Assembly (NCBI RefSeq): GCF_000520515.1
Contig: NZ_AZRY01000174.1
Span: forward strand, 1 to 32,835
Direction: 5' to 3'
Length of the DNA stretch: 32,835 bases
Source of the DNA: Arthrobacter sp. H20
GTDB lineage: Bacteria > Actinomycetota > Actinomycetes > Actinomycetales > Micrococcaceae
The position numbers and the translations under genes were made by a program. The notes under the pieces are model-generated. The model was not told the DNA's origin, made no database searches, and was given only the letters and a program-made list of their open reading frames with translations. Positions 1-7,782 of the stretch are shown piece after piece (the first letter of the stretch is position 1; the number at the start of each line of letters is the position of its first letter).

Positions 1-645
1 CGCGGTGCCGGTCTGCGCGGGGTGCGTCGGGCCAAAAGTCCGCGGACGACCGTACCGGGGCCCTTCTCGGAGCGGCCAGCGGATCTGGTCCGCCGGCAGT
101 TCACGGCGCCGGCCCCGAATTGTTTGTGGGTCGCGGACATCACCTACATTCGGACACTCTCCGGGTGGGTCTATGCGGCGTTCGTCCTGGATGTGTTCTC
201 CCGCCGGGTGGTCGGCTGGCAGCTGTCCACGACCCTGCACACGGATCTGGCGTTGGATGCGTTGGAGATGGGTTTGTGGACCCGTCAGCACGCTGGAAAA
301 GATCTATCCCAGCTCATACATCATTCCGACAGAGGAGTGCAGTATCGTGCCATCCGCTACACCGAAAGACTCGCTGAGTCCGAAGCAGTCGCGTCCGTCG
401 GCGCTAAGGGTGATAGTTACGACAACGCCATGGCCGAGGCCCTGAACTCGCTGTTCAAAGCCGAGCTGATCCGCAACAAAGGCCCGTGGACGGGCATCAA
501 CGACCTCGAAATCGCTGTCGCGGAATACATCGATTGGTACAACCATCGGCGCCTTCACAGCGAGATCGGCTACCGACCACCGGTGGAAGCCGAAACCGTC
601 TATTACTCAAAACTCCCGGCCATCAAAACGATGGAACGGGTCTAA
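1..645 (+). CDS. IS3-family transposase OrfB, 5' partial
   Basis: Open from the first base to TAA at 643-645, about 214 residues. It carries the retroviral-integrase-like DDE core of IS3 OrfB. The first catalytic Asp is in LWVADITYI, the second in IHHSDRGVQY, and the Glu lies in the segment following GDSYDNAMAEALNSLFK. The C-terminus has the usual IDWYNHRRLHSEIGYRPP motif. OrfB joins and cuts the element ends, normally as an OrfAB frameshift fusion. The N-terminal part and OrfA are outside the window. No lesion is visible in the part present. Confidence 0.9.
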   Translation, partial: RGAGLRGVRRAKSPRTTVPGPFSERPADLVRRQFTAPAPNCLWVADITYIRTLSGWVYAAFVLDVFSRRVVGWQLSTTLHTDLALDALEMGLWTRQHAGKDLSQLIHHSDRGVQYRAIRYTERLAESEAVASVGAKGDSYDNAMAEALNSLFKAELIRNKGPWTGINDLEIAVAEYIDWYNHRRLHSEIGYRPPVEAETVYYSKLPAIKTMERV

Positions 646-675
646 CAAACCCTCCACCAAACCCGGAGCTTGACA
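1..675 (+). mobile_element. IS3-family element, right-hand part (left end outside window)
   Basis: This is the right part of an IS3-family insertion sequence. It contains the C-terminal part of the OrfB transposase, followed by about 30 non-coding bases ending in GGAGCTTGACA near base 675. IS3 elements end in CA, so 675 is the probable outer edge. Immediately downstream, the sequence reads as the interior of an IS21 istA gene, so the IS3 copy appears to have jumped into an older IS21 element. The left end and OrfA lie outside the window, so neither the target duplication nor activity can be judged. Confidence 0.7.
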
Positions 676-1283
676 AACTGCCGGGGGTCGGGTTCGACGC
701 GGTGCGCTACGAGTCCCGCAAGGCCGACAAGACCTCAGAACCTGCTGATCGAGGGAAACACGTACGCGGCGGGGCCCTCTTTCCACGGGCGGATGCTCAC
801 GGTGGGATTGGGTCATGAGGTGGTGCAGATCCTCGATGAACACGCCGACCCGGTCCGCACTTTTCCGCGCGTCTTCGGGAAGCAGGCCCAGACGATCTTC
901 GATCCTGTCTCCCTGGTGCCGCTGCTGGTGACCAAGCCCGGCGCGTGGTCCCATTCACCTTGCGTGCCCTGGTCACCGACCCGGTACGCGAGTGGCTGGA
1001 TAAGGCCACAGCGACGGACCGGCGCCGCCTACTCAACGCGGTGGACGCCGCATCGGGCGCGGCAGGCTTCGACGCCGCGGTCGCTGCCGCCGACACGCTG
1101 ATCCGGCGCGGGGACGCCCCGGACATGGCCATGATCGGCATGCTAGCCCGCCGTCTGGCCAACGGCACCGAACCGCCAGCAGCGAACGTGGACCTGAGCG
1201 TCTACGACACCTTCACCACCTTGAACACCGCCGACACCGATACCTTCACCACTTTGAATACCAGCACGGGAGAAGTCGCATGA
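676..1283 (+). pseudogene. istA: IstA transposase C-terminal remnant, frameshifted
   Basis: Fragments of an IstA C-terminus appear in successive frames. GFDAVRYESRKADKT (about 690-735) is followed by NTYAAGPSFHGR...VFGKQAQTIFDP (about 755-950) in a second frame. The first frame then returns with LVTDPVREWLDKATATDRRR to the stop at 1281-1283. At least two indels, near 735 and 960, break the gene, and its N-terminal catalytic half is missing. The stop overlaps the istB start as ATGA, the usual translational coupling in IS21 elements. The assignment rests on this gene order and on the conserved tail before IstB. Confidence 0.75.
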
Positions 1284-2011
1284 ATTCGATCACCGTCCAG
1301 GACATCCTCGAAGCGGGGAAACAGTCCTCAATGACAGGCAGCGTGTTGACTGAATGGGCGGAGAAGGGCACCCCGAAGCAACGCGAGTACCTGCACGGGG
1401 TGCTGGCCGCCGAGCACGAATCCCGGCAAGAGTCCCGCCGCCAACGGCTGTTAAAGGCCGCACGGCTGCCGGCCCTGAAGTCACTCACGGGATTCGACTA
1501 CACCAGCGTGAAGTTCCCCGCGGACTACGGACGTGGCCCCCTCGAGTCCCTGGACTTCATCAACCACGCCCAGGACCTGGTCCTCTATGGCGACGTAGGT
1601 ACCGGTAAAACCCACATGGCCACCGCCCTGGTCGCGGCAGCCTGCCGGCAAGGCATCCAGGCCAGGTTTTTCACAACCTCCGTGTTGGTGATGATGCTGC
1701 GCCACGCGAAGGATGAGGGCCGGCTGGATAAAGAGTTGGCATCCCTTGCCAAGAACCAGCTCCTGGCAATCGATGAACTCGGCTACCTTCCGATAGACAC
1801 CGAAGGGGCCCGGCTGTTGTTCCAGGTGATAGCGGGCGGGTATGAAAAGCGGAGCCTGATCATCACCACCAACCTGGAGTTCTCCCGGTGGGGAACAGTG
1901 TTCGGGGACGACAACATGGCTGCCGCGATCATCGACCGATTAGTTCACCACGGGAGGCTGCTACAGTTCCGCGGCGAGTCCTACCGGGTCAAGAATGCCC
2001 TCATGAAATAG
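1280..2011 (+). CDS. istB: IS21-family helper ATPase IstB
   Basis: A 243-residue AAA+ ATPase of the IstB/DnaC type, which selects target DNA and stimulates the IstA transposase. Walker A is GDVGTGKT at residues 104-111 and Walker B is LLAIDELGYL at about 161-170. TTNLEFSRWG resembles sensor I, and an arginine-rich C-terminal helical part follows. The ATG start at 1280 overlaps the istA stop by one base. The reading frame is intact and of normal family length, although its partner istA is broken, so any activity would need an IstA supplied from elsewhere. Confidence 0.92.
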   Translation: MNSITVQDILEAGKQSSMTGSVLTEWAEKGTPKQREYLHGVLAAEHESRQESRRQRLLKAARLPALKSLTGFDYTSVKFPADYGRGPLESLDFINHAQDLVLYGDVGTGKTHMATALVAAACRQGIQARFFTTSVLVMMLRHAKDEGRLDKELASLAKNQLLAIDELGYLPIDTEGARLLFQVIAGGYEKRSLIITTNLEFSRWGTVFGDDNMAAAIIDRLVHHGRLLQFRGESYRVKNALMK

Positions 2012-2096
2012 ACCAACCGCCAACATGGCAAGAAACCAAGCCCACGTGGCCTGATTCTTAGCGCTGAAATGGCCGACTTAAAGTTGACGAAACACA

Positions 2097-2347
2097 CGTG
2101 GTCAGCGGATGCGGCGCCGCGTTCGGCTGAATGGGCGTGTGTCCCGAGTACGGCCAACGGGGCACCCTCGCCCGGCACCGCGATGGACGTCTTGCGGTCA
2201 GGGAAAAGGATGGGGCACTGCACTGGGTGCGCCATATAGCGGTGACAAAACAACGCCAAATACTGCTGCGATTCACAGCCGACCCGGTGTCTCGAAACCT
2301 CAGTGTCTTGAAACCCATGGGATTCGAGACGACTCCGGTTCACTTCA
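2097..2347. other. No confident gene; short open stretch of unknown meaning
   Basis: Between the IS21 edge and the GNAT gene there is no recognisable gene. A plus-strand frame from 2131 to 2376 reads CPEYGQRGTLARHRDGRLAV followed by VRHIAVTKQR, which looks protein-like in its first 45 residues. It has no clear ribosome binding site and runs into the 3' end of the opposite-strand GNAT gene. It may be the start of a small hypothetical protein or a gene remnant truncated at the IS21 junction. Confidence 0.3.
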
Positions 2348-2848
2348 TCAATGCTGTTCAACGCTCCATGCATTGACTCTGATTGGAACGCCCACGGGAT
2401 ACTCGAAGTCTTCCTCCGATTGCCAGATGAGCCCAACCCTCCGGCACAAGGCGTTGGACGCAACGTTATCGATCCGCGGGAAAGCGAACAGAGTGTTGCG
2501 GTCATTCTGAGCAGCGGCATCCAAAATGCACGCCTCGAGTGCATTGGACGCGAGCCCCCGCCCCTGAAATTGCGTCGCGATGCTCCAGCCAGCCTCGTAG
2601 ATGTCACGATTCTGGTTAGAGGCTTTCCAATAGCCAACCGAACCGACCGGGACTCGGGACCATGACGTGTTCACCGTGAACATATGCGCCTCGCCGGCCT
2701 CCCAGAGCCGCATATTTTTAACCTGTCGCTGTAAAAGCTTCTCGTTCGACTCGGGACCACCCAGATACCTGGTCATCTCTTCCGTATTCGATCGTTGCAG
2801 CACGGGAAGATCTTCGTCCGTCCAACGTCGTAGCACCACACCGCTCAT
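2348..2848 (-). CDS. GNAT-family N-acetyltransferase
   Basis: A protein of about 166 residues with the GNAT fold, which moves an acetyl group from acetyl-CoA to an amine; the substrate is unknown. It begins VVLRRWTDEDLPVL, the usual first strand of the RimJ/RimL-like subgroup. GWSIATQFQGRGLASNAL is the acetyl-CoA pyrophosphate loop (Q/RxxGxG/A), and NVASNALCRRVGLIW is the conserved C-terminal motif. The ATG at 2848 was chosen because homologous sequence starts there. The frame stays open upstream to 2983 (VRGYVPAATLAPLLD...), which does not look like GNAT sequence and may be a remnant of another gene. No strong ribosome binding site is visible. By eye it is more AT-rich than the metabolic block. 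Confidence 0.8.
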   Translation of the reverse strand: MSGVVLRRWTDEDLPVLQRSNTEEMTRYLGGPESNEKLLQRQVKNMRLWEAGEAHMFTVNTSWSRVPVGSVGYWKASNQNRDIYEAGWSIATQFQGRGLASNALEACILDAAAQNDRNTLFAFPRIDNVASNALCRRVGLIWQSEEDFEYPVGVPIRVNAWSVEQH

Positions 2849-3053
2849 GCTCAAACGGTACTCTTGGGCACCGCCACTCACCTCATGCCTCACTGAGAGC
2901 GGTCCCGCGTCCAATAACGGAGCCAAAGTGGCCGCCGGAACGTAGCCTCGTACAGTATCCGGATGACCCGGTAGGCGTCTCATGAATCAAGCGCCTCGAA
3001 ACCTATCGTTATCGGGACCCGAGCGATGGGCGTGATCACCTACCTAGATGGCC

Positions 3054-3863
3054 TCAACTTGACCGCCATGGAACCGTCGGGTCGATAAGCGTGTCGAGCA
3101 TGAGTTGGCACCAGGTGATGGCAGCATTGACCGCCAAATGAGCGTGCCGTTTGCTGAGACCAGCACGTGCGCCGGCACCGCCGTGTCCGGTCCCATATCC
3201 GCGGTTGCGCAATTCGGCCACACCTATGGCAATACTTAAAACACCTCCAAGAATCTTTCGGACAGCCTCAGTTCCGTCCGGCCCCAAGGTCGCGGAGGAC
3301 GGATGCAGACCAAGCGCCTGTTGTGCTTCCTTTACAAGAACTGGCAGATCCGTCCGTTCATCCATCTCCATTCCTCGCTCAATGAGCACAGTTTTGGCTG
3401 TGCTCTCGATAAGCTCTTTTGCGCTACCAATAGCCAAGGCAAGGTCGTCATTGACCGCGCGTTGAAGGCGATTTAGATGATCCTGAATAGCAGCCGGATC
3501 CGTTAAACCAGCAAGCACCGACTCGTCCAAACGTGGGCCCCGGGGCTGCCTTTCCAAAATTTCAAGCTTCCCAAAAGCTTCACCGAATAATTCGTCGACA
3601 AGATCTCGTCGTGCCTGCCATCCCTCATGCCCAGACGCCCCTTTCCGCATCCAATAAGAACGAAAGCCGGAGAAATTTCGAAAAGGAACCTCCAGGTTAA
3701 AATCTAAACGACTGCAGACAGCCTGAAGGGCGCGGAGGACTAAGGTGATTTGGGGCTCACTGAGCGTGTTGGTCCCGTCGGTTCCGTATCCGCGGAGTTC
3801 GCTATCAGCAAGTGTGAGAAGTGCCATCGCCCCTGCAACATCATCTTCGGTCCTACCCTCCAA
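3054..3863 (-). CDS. Abortive-infection-like protein (Abi_C domain), probably 5' truncated
   Basis: The visible protein is about 269 residues from a TTG at 3863. The C-terminal half matches the Abi_C type seen in abortive-infection and HEPN-like antiviral proteins: AIGSAKELIESTAKTVL at about 144-160, then VAELRNRGYGTGHGG at about 215-229 and KRHAHLAVNAA at 238-248. The RN...GTGH segment recalls HEPN RNase active-site motifs (R-x5-H from Arg221 to His227); nuclease activity is inferred only. The frame stays open upstream to about 3908 (NHWVSELDENLVRNLL), where an IS3 remnant begins, so the natural N-terminus was probably lost to that insertion. The gene is visibly AT-richer than the later operons, suggesting separate acquisition. 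Confidence 0.65.
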   Translation of the reverse strand: MEGRTEDDVAGAMALLTLADSELRGYGTDGTNTLSEPQITLVLRALQAVCSRLDFNLEVPFRNFSGFRSYWMRKGASGHEGWQARRDLVDELFGEAFGKLEILERQPRGPRLDESVLAGLTDPAAIQDHLNRLQRAVNDDLALAIGSAKELIESTAKTVLIERGMEMDERTDLPVLVKEAQQALGLHPSSATLGPDGTEAVRKILGGVLSIAIGVAELRNRGYGTGHGGAGARAGLSKRHAHLAVNAAITWCQLMLDTLIDPTVPWRSS

Positions 3864-3907
3864 TAGGTTCCGGACAAGATTCTCGTCTAGCTCGCTGACC
3901 CAGTGGT

Positions 3908-4070
3908 TGGGCCCCCGTTAGCAGTCTGATAGGGGCCCCGCGTTTTCCACCGGTCTTATGTGAATAGGAGCGGGTTGTTGAGGTCGTTCCAGAGTACTTC
4001 GTATTGGTCGGGGCTCATATAGCCGGTGTAGCTGTGCCGGCGTTTCCCGTTGTAAAAGTCCAGCCATACG
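3908..4070 (-). pseudogene. IS3-family transposase OrfB C-terminal remnant
   Basis: On the minus strand, 4070 down to 3957 encodes WLDFYNGKRRHSYTGYMSP followed by DQYEVLWNDLNNPLLFT and a stop. This is the typical C-terminal end of an IS3 OrfB. The rest was cut off by the ISL3 element starting at 4071 and is not found on its other side. Bases 3909-3939 hold a GGGCCCC/GGGGCCC inverted repeat just past the stop, near the expected IS3 end. The Abi-like gene begins abruptly beyond it. Confidence 0.75.
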
Positions 4071-4093
4071 GGCTCTCCGTGGTTCGTGGTGAA
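4071..4093 (+). repeat. ISL3 left terminal inverted repeat
   Basis: 23 bp starting GGCTCTCCGTGGTTCGTGGT, an exact reverse complement of 5432-5454. A third copy is at 7723-7745; there the identity with this left end extends to 29 bases. Confidence 0.92.
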
Positions 4094-4126
4094 ACCCGGG
4101 TTCGTGTCGTAAGCGCATAGGGGCTC

Positions 4127-5411
4127 GTGCCTGCTGTGGCGTACCCCGACGCTGCCACCATCGTTTTCAACCTGTCTGGCTACCAGGTCATTAGTGTCCG
4201 GATTTTGGCGCTGGACCAGCGCCGAATTCATGCCGAGTCGGTGTTGGAGGCTGGTTGCCGGGGCTGCGGGGTGATCAGCAGACGACGGCATTCCCGTCGC
4301 CTGCAGCGCATCCGTGATGTCCTTCTCGCGGGCCCGGTCGACGTCATGTGGGTCAGGTACAGGTTCTTCTGCGACGAGTCTGAATGCTCCAGGCAGACCT
4401 TCTCCGAGGCGACGCCGCAGGTCCCCGCGTTCTCCCACTCCACGGCTAGGCTGCGTCAGTCACTGGTTGATGCGGTGGTGGATTCGGACCGTGCAGCCGC
4501 GGAGACCGCGGTGGCTTTCGGGGTCTCGTGATGGCTGGTCCAGCGTGCTCTGGACGCTGCGGTATTGAAGCTACCCGATGTGGACACTCTGGCCCCGATG
4601 ATGCTGGGCATCGATGAGCACCGGTCCCGGTCCGTGCGCTTCTTCCAGGACCCGGAAACCAAGGCCTGGAAGCGGTTCGAGCCCTGGATGTCGACCATCG
4701 TGGATCTGGATACCGGGCAGGTCCTTGGCGTAGTCGATGGGAAGGACAGCACCGGTGTCGGGGACTGGCTGAAAGCCCGTCCGCTGCAGTGGCGGCTCGG
4801 CGTCCAGGTGGTCGCGATCGATCCGTCGGCGGCGTTTCGCAAGGCCTTGCGGATGTGGCTTCCCCGCACCGCTGTCAGCGTAGATGCGTTTCATCTGAGC
4901 ATGCTCGGCAATGCGATGGTGCCCGAGGTCCGTCAGCGTCTGACGCAGGAAGCCAAGGGCCGGCGGGGGGCGCGCCGTGGACCCGGTCTGGGCGAACCGG
5001 CGGCTGCTGCTCAAGGGTCAAGAGCGGCTCTCGGACCGGGCACGGAACCGGTTGGAGGTCGTCTTCGCCGTCGATGATCCCACCGGTCGGCTCCAGGGCG
5101 CCTGGGAGGTCAAGGAACAGCTCCGGACACTGCTGCGCACAGGCTGCCTCGAAGACGCCGCCGCGGCGAAGCAGGTCCTGCAGGAGCTGGTGGAACGAAC
5201 AGACCAGCCAGAAGCTCGCCGACTCTACCGCACCGTCTGCAGGTGGTGGGCCGAGATCGAGGGCCTCATCGTCACCGGTGCCACCACCGCGAAAATCGAA
5301 GCCAACAACACCGCGATCAAGAACATCAAACGCACCGGCCGCGGATTCGTCAACAACGCCAACTACCGCACCCGTATCATGTTGAGAAGCGCCGCCAGAA
5401 CAGCGGCCTGA
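4127..5411 (+). pseudogene. ISL3-family transposase, broken by nonsense and frameshift
   Basis: Reading through two lesions restores a normal ISL3 transposase of about 430 residues. The N-terminal zinc-binding part includes CRGCG and FFCDESEC. A TGA at 4529-4531 interrupts VAFGVS*WWLVQRAL, most simply a TGG-to-TGA change. The DDE core follows, with GIDEHRSRSVRFF (first Asp), VVAIDPSAAFRKAL (second Asp) and KIEANNTAIKNIKRTGRGF (Glu). The frame shifts near 4970 in the run CGGCGGGGGGCG, after QEAKGRRG, and resumes as DPVWANRRLLLKG. Both lesions should abolish the enzyme, so the element cannot move on its own. Confidence 0.88.
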
Positions 5412-5431
5412 ACATCCTCCCAGCAGGGGAA

Positions 5432-5454
5432 TTCACCACGAACCACGGAGAGCC
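5432..5454 (-). repeat. ISL3 right terminal inverted repeat
   Basis: 23 bp ending ACCACGAACCACGGAGAGCC, an exact reverse complement of 4071-4093. It marks the outer edge of the element 164 bp before poxB. Confidence 0.92.
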
Positions 5455-5618
5455 CCAGGGCCAGTGGGCGGTCTGGCGTAGTCCTCATTATGGCCCTTGC
5501 TGGAAAGCGCTCCGGCAGTTCTGGCCCGCCGCTGCGCCGGACTGCTTGGCATTCCCGGTAGCGGGTTTAAGCTGGAGGCGACTGATGCAAACACTCGATT
5601 CCTCCAGGAGGGTCCATC

Positions 5619-7367
5619 ATGGCCAAAGAACTTGCAACCCAGCTCATCGAGCAGCTTCAAGCCTCGGGAGTCAAGAGGATCTACGGGATTGTGGGTGACA
5701 GCCTTAATCCGTTGGTGGATGCAGTCCGCAGGACCGGCGGGTCGAGAAAGGGCGGAATCGACTGGATCCATGTCCGGCACGAGGAATCGGCCGCGTTTGC
5801 CGCCTCCGCCGACGCCCAGCTTTCCGGTGAACTTGCAGTCTGCGCCGGATCCTGTGGCCCGGGCAACCTTCACCTGATCAATGGTCTCTATGATGCCAAC
5901 CGCTCCGGGGCTCCCGTCCTGGCGATTGCCTCCCACATTCCGAGCAAGCAGATCGGCAGCGGCTTCTTCCAGGAAACCCACCCGGACCGGCTTTTCAACG
6001 AATGCTCCGTGTACTCCGAGCTGGTGAGCACCGCAGAGCAGGCACCTCGGGTGATGCACAGCGCCATCAGGCACGCGCTCGGCAAGCGGGGAGTCGCCGT
6101 CGTGACCCTTCCGGGCGACATCGCCAGCCTTGAGGCCAAAGCGCCGACGCCGTTGTGCGCTCCATTCATTCCCGCCACAGTGGTTCCGGCACCCGAAAGT
6201 GTGCAGCAGCTAGCGGACGCTATCAACGATGCCGACAAGATCGCCCTGTTTGCCGGCATCGGTGTGGAGGGTGCCCATGATGAGGTGGTGGCGCTCGCTG
6301 AGCACCTTGGCGCACCCGTGGGGCATTCGCTGCGGGGCAAGGATTTCATCCAATACAACAACCCGTATGACATCGGCATGACCGGGTTACTAGGGTACGG
6401 AGCGGCCGCGGAAGGCATCGAGGATGCCGATCTACTGATCCTGCTCGGCACCGACTTTCCCTACGACCAGTTCCTTCCGGATACGCGCACCGCACAGGTG
6501 GACCGGGCCGCGGAGAACCTGGGCCGGCGTACCGACGTCGACATTGCAGTGCACGGTGACGTTCTGCCCACACTCGCCGCGCTGATGCCGCTGATTAAGC
6601 GCAAGAAGAGCCGGCGGTTCCTGGACCAAATGCTCAAGAAGCACGACCACTTGATGAACAAGGCTGTGGGGGCATATACGCGTCGCGCCGACAGGATCAA
6701 ACCCATCCATCCGGAGTATGCGGCATCGCTGCTGGATCAGGTGGCCGCGAACGACGCCGTGTTCACGGCTGACACTGGAATGTGCAATGTGTGGACGGCG
6801 CGGTACATCAATCCGCTCGGAACTCGCAGGTTGATCGGCTCCTACCTGCATGGGTCCATGGCCAACGCGCTGCCGCAGGCTATTGGTGCGCAGTCGGCCT
6901 ACCCGGGACGGCAGGTCATTTCAGTGTCCGGCGACGGCGGGCTGTCCATGCTGATGGGTGAGTTGCTCACGGCGGTCGCGCACCAGTTGCCCGTGAAAGT
7001 TGTGGTGTTCAACAATGCGACTCTGGGAATGGTGAAGCTGGAAATGCTGGTGGAGGGGCTGCCGGACTACGGTGTGGACGTGCCCGAAACCAACTATGCA
7101 GCAATTGCCCGAGCCATGGGTTTCCATGCCGTGCGGATTGAGGATCCAAGGGAGATCGAGGGGGCGTACAGGGACGCCTTTGCGCATAAAGGGCCGTCCC
7201 TGGTAGAACTCGTCACCGATCCCAATGCACTTTCCATCCCGCCGAAGATTACCGGCGGACAGGTCATCGGGTTCGCGACCGCCATATCCAAAGTGGTACT
7301 GAACAAGGGTGCTGGAGAGGCAGTGAGCATGGCCCGGAGCAACCTGAGAAACATTCCCCGAGGGTAG
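5619..7367 (+). CDS. poxB: Pyruvate:quinone oxidoreductase (pyruvate oxidase) PoxB
   Basis: A 582-residue thiamine diphosphate and FAD enzyme that oxidises pyruvate to acetate and CO2 and passes electrons to membrane quinone. It closely follows the E. coli PoxB pattern: GIVGDSLNPLVDA at the N-terminus, the catalytic-Glu segment VRHEESAAFAA, then CAGSCGPGNLHLINGL and IGSGFFQETHP. The thiamine diphosphate motif GDGG is at 438-441, with FNN about 25 residues later. The C-terminal tail (AISKVVLNKGAGEAVSMARSNL) is equivalent to the lipid-binding tail of E. coli PoxB. The ATG is preceded by CAGGAGGG at 5605-5612. It lies alone between an ISL3 end and an iclR remnant. PoxB supplies acetate and quinol when PDH flux is limited, for example at low oxygen or in stationary phase. 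No frame lesion is visible. Confidence 0.93.
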   Translation: MAKELATQLIEQLQASGVKRIYGIVGDSLNPLVDAVRRTGGSRKGGIDWIHVRHEESAAFAASADAQLSGELAVCAGSCGPGNLHLINGLYDANRSGAPVLAIASHIPSKQIGSGFFQETHPDRLFNECSVYSELVSTAEQAPRVMHSAIRHALGKRGVAVVTLPGDIASLEAKAPTPLCAPFIPATVVPAPESVQQLADAINDADKIALFAGIGVEGAHDEVVALAEHLGAPVGHSLRGKDFIQYNNPYDIGMTGLLGYGAAAEGIEDADLLILLGTDFPYDQFLPDTRTAQVDRAAENLGRRTDVDIAVHGDVLPTLAALMPLIKRKKSRRFLDQMLKKHDHLMNKAVGAYTRRADRIKPIHPEYAASLLDQVAANDAVFTADTGMCNVWTARYINPLGTRRLIGSYLHGSMANALPQAIGAQSAYPGRQVISVSGDGGLSMLMGELLTAVAHQLPVKVVVFNNATLGMVKLEMLVEGLPDYGVDVPETNYAAIARAMGFHAVRIEDPREIEGAYRDAFAHKGPSLVELVTDPNALSIPPKITGGQVIGFATAISKVVLNKGAGEAVSMARSNLRNIPRG

Positions 7368-7401
7368 AGGACTGGTGGGTGACCCTCCGCCAGGTTCTGT
7401 C

Positions 7402-7722
7402 CTAGGGTCGACCACCAGTCAAGCTTCCATTGCCTCCGGCGACGATGCTGCGCTCGGTCGTGGAGGCAGCGGCCTGAAGTGCCGTTACATGCCGCGGGAT
7501 CATGGACTTATTGAACCAGGTGGTCGGTATGGCGGTAGTGAAGGCGGCGACCGGCTTTCCGTGCGCGTCGCGAATGCAGACGCCGAGTCCGCTGACTCCC
7601 TGCTCCGTCTCTTCTGTATTCGCACCGTAGCCCGCCTTACGCACGGCAGTCAGCCGCCTTTTGAGCGCCGGCAGCGCATGAATTCTTGCGGTGAGCCAGA
7701 GGGTCAGACCGCCCCGGTTGAC
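7402..7722 (-). pseudogene. IclR-family regulator, C-terminal effector-domain remnant
   Basis: The minus strand from 7722 to 7402 reads without interruption. It gives VNRGGLTLWLTARIHALPAL, then KRRLTAVRKAGYGANTEET, then EQGVSGLGVCIRDAHGKPVA. This is the second half of an IclR ligand-binding domain. The helix-turn-helix and first half are missing, because the frame ends exactly where the ISL3-type terminal sequence begins (7723). It is convergent with poxB, whose stop is 34 bases away. The complete gene may have regulated poxB or a neighbour now lost, but that is inference. Without the DNA-binding domain it cannot act as a regulator. Confidence 0.78.
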
Positions 7723-7760
7723 GGCTCTCCGTGGTTCGTGGTGAAACCCGGAGAGCCGTC
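7720..7760. repeat. Solitary ISL3 end inside a hairpin
   Basis: Bases 7723-7751 repeat the first 29 bases of the ISL3 element at 4071 exactly. They are followed by CGGAGAGCC (7749-7757), the outermost bases of the ISL3 right end. The whole forms an 11-bp stem, GACGGCTCTCC (7720-7730) with GGAGAGCCGTC (7750-7760). The simplest reading is an ISL3 copy reduced to its tips by internal deletion, or a one-ended remnant. It sits exactly at the truncation point of the iclR remnant. Confidence 0.75.
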
Positions 7761-7782
7761 ATAGACGCTGTTATCGGCGCAT

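Larger units (their letters stand above)
676..2096 (+). mobile_element. IS21-family element, 3' part (istA remnant plus istB)
   Basis: This is the 3' two-fifths of an IS21-type element: a broken istA end, an intact-looking istB, and a short non-coding right end. The right edge is placed near 2096, after a tail with repeat-like blocks (GGCCTGATTCTTA, then AATGGCCGACTTA) that ends in TTGACGAAACACA. IS21 elements end in ...CA and carry repeated transposase sites near their ends, which fits. The left portion was lost or displaced where the IS3 element at 1-675 inserted. It is probably immobile. Confidence 0.65.
4071..5454 (+). mobile_element. ISL3-family insertion sequence, decayed
   Basis: The element has perfect 23-bp terminal inverted repeats at 4071-4093 (GGCTCTCCGTGGTTCGTGGT...) and 5432-5454 (reverse complement), enclosing one broken transposase gene. 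ISL3 elements usually make an 8-bp target duplication. Here the flanks are GCCATACG on the left and CCAGGGCC on the right, which do not match. Either DNA next to the element was deleted or rearranged after insertion, or the two ends came from different copies. A further copy of the same left end lies at 7723. Confidence 0.88.

Noticed and set aside
4063-5462. 8-bp target duplication around the ISL3 element
   Set aside because: The flanking octamers GCCATACG and CCAGGGCC differ, so no duplication is claimed.
5433-6074. Minus-strand frame overlapping the start of poxB
   Set aside because: It overlaps a clear poxB N-terminus with a strong ribosome site; no recognisable domain.
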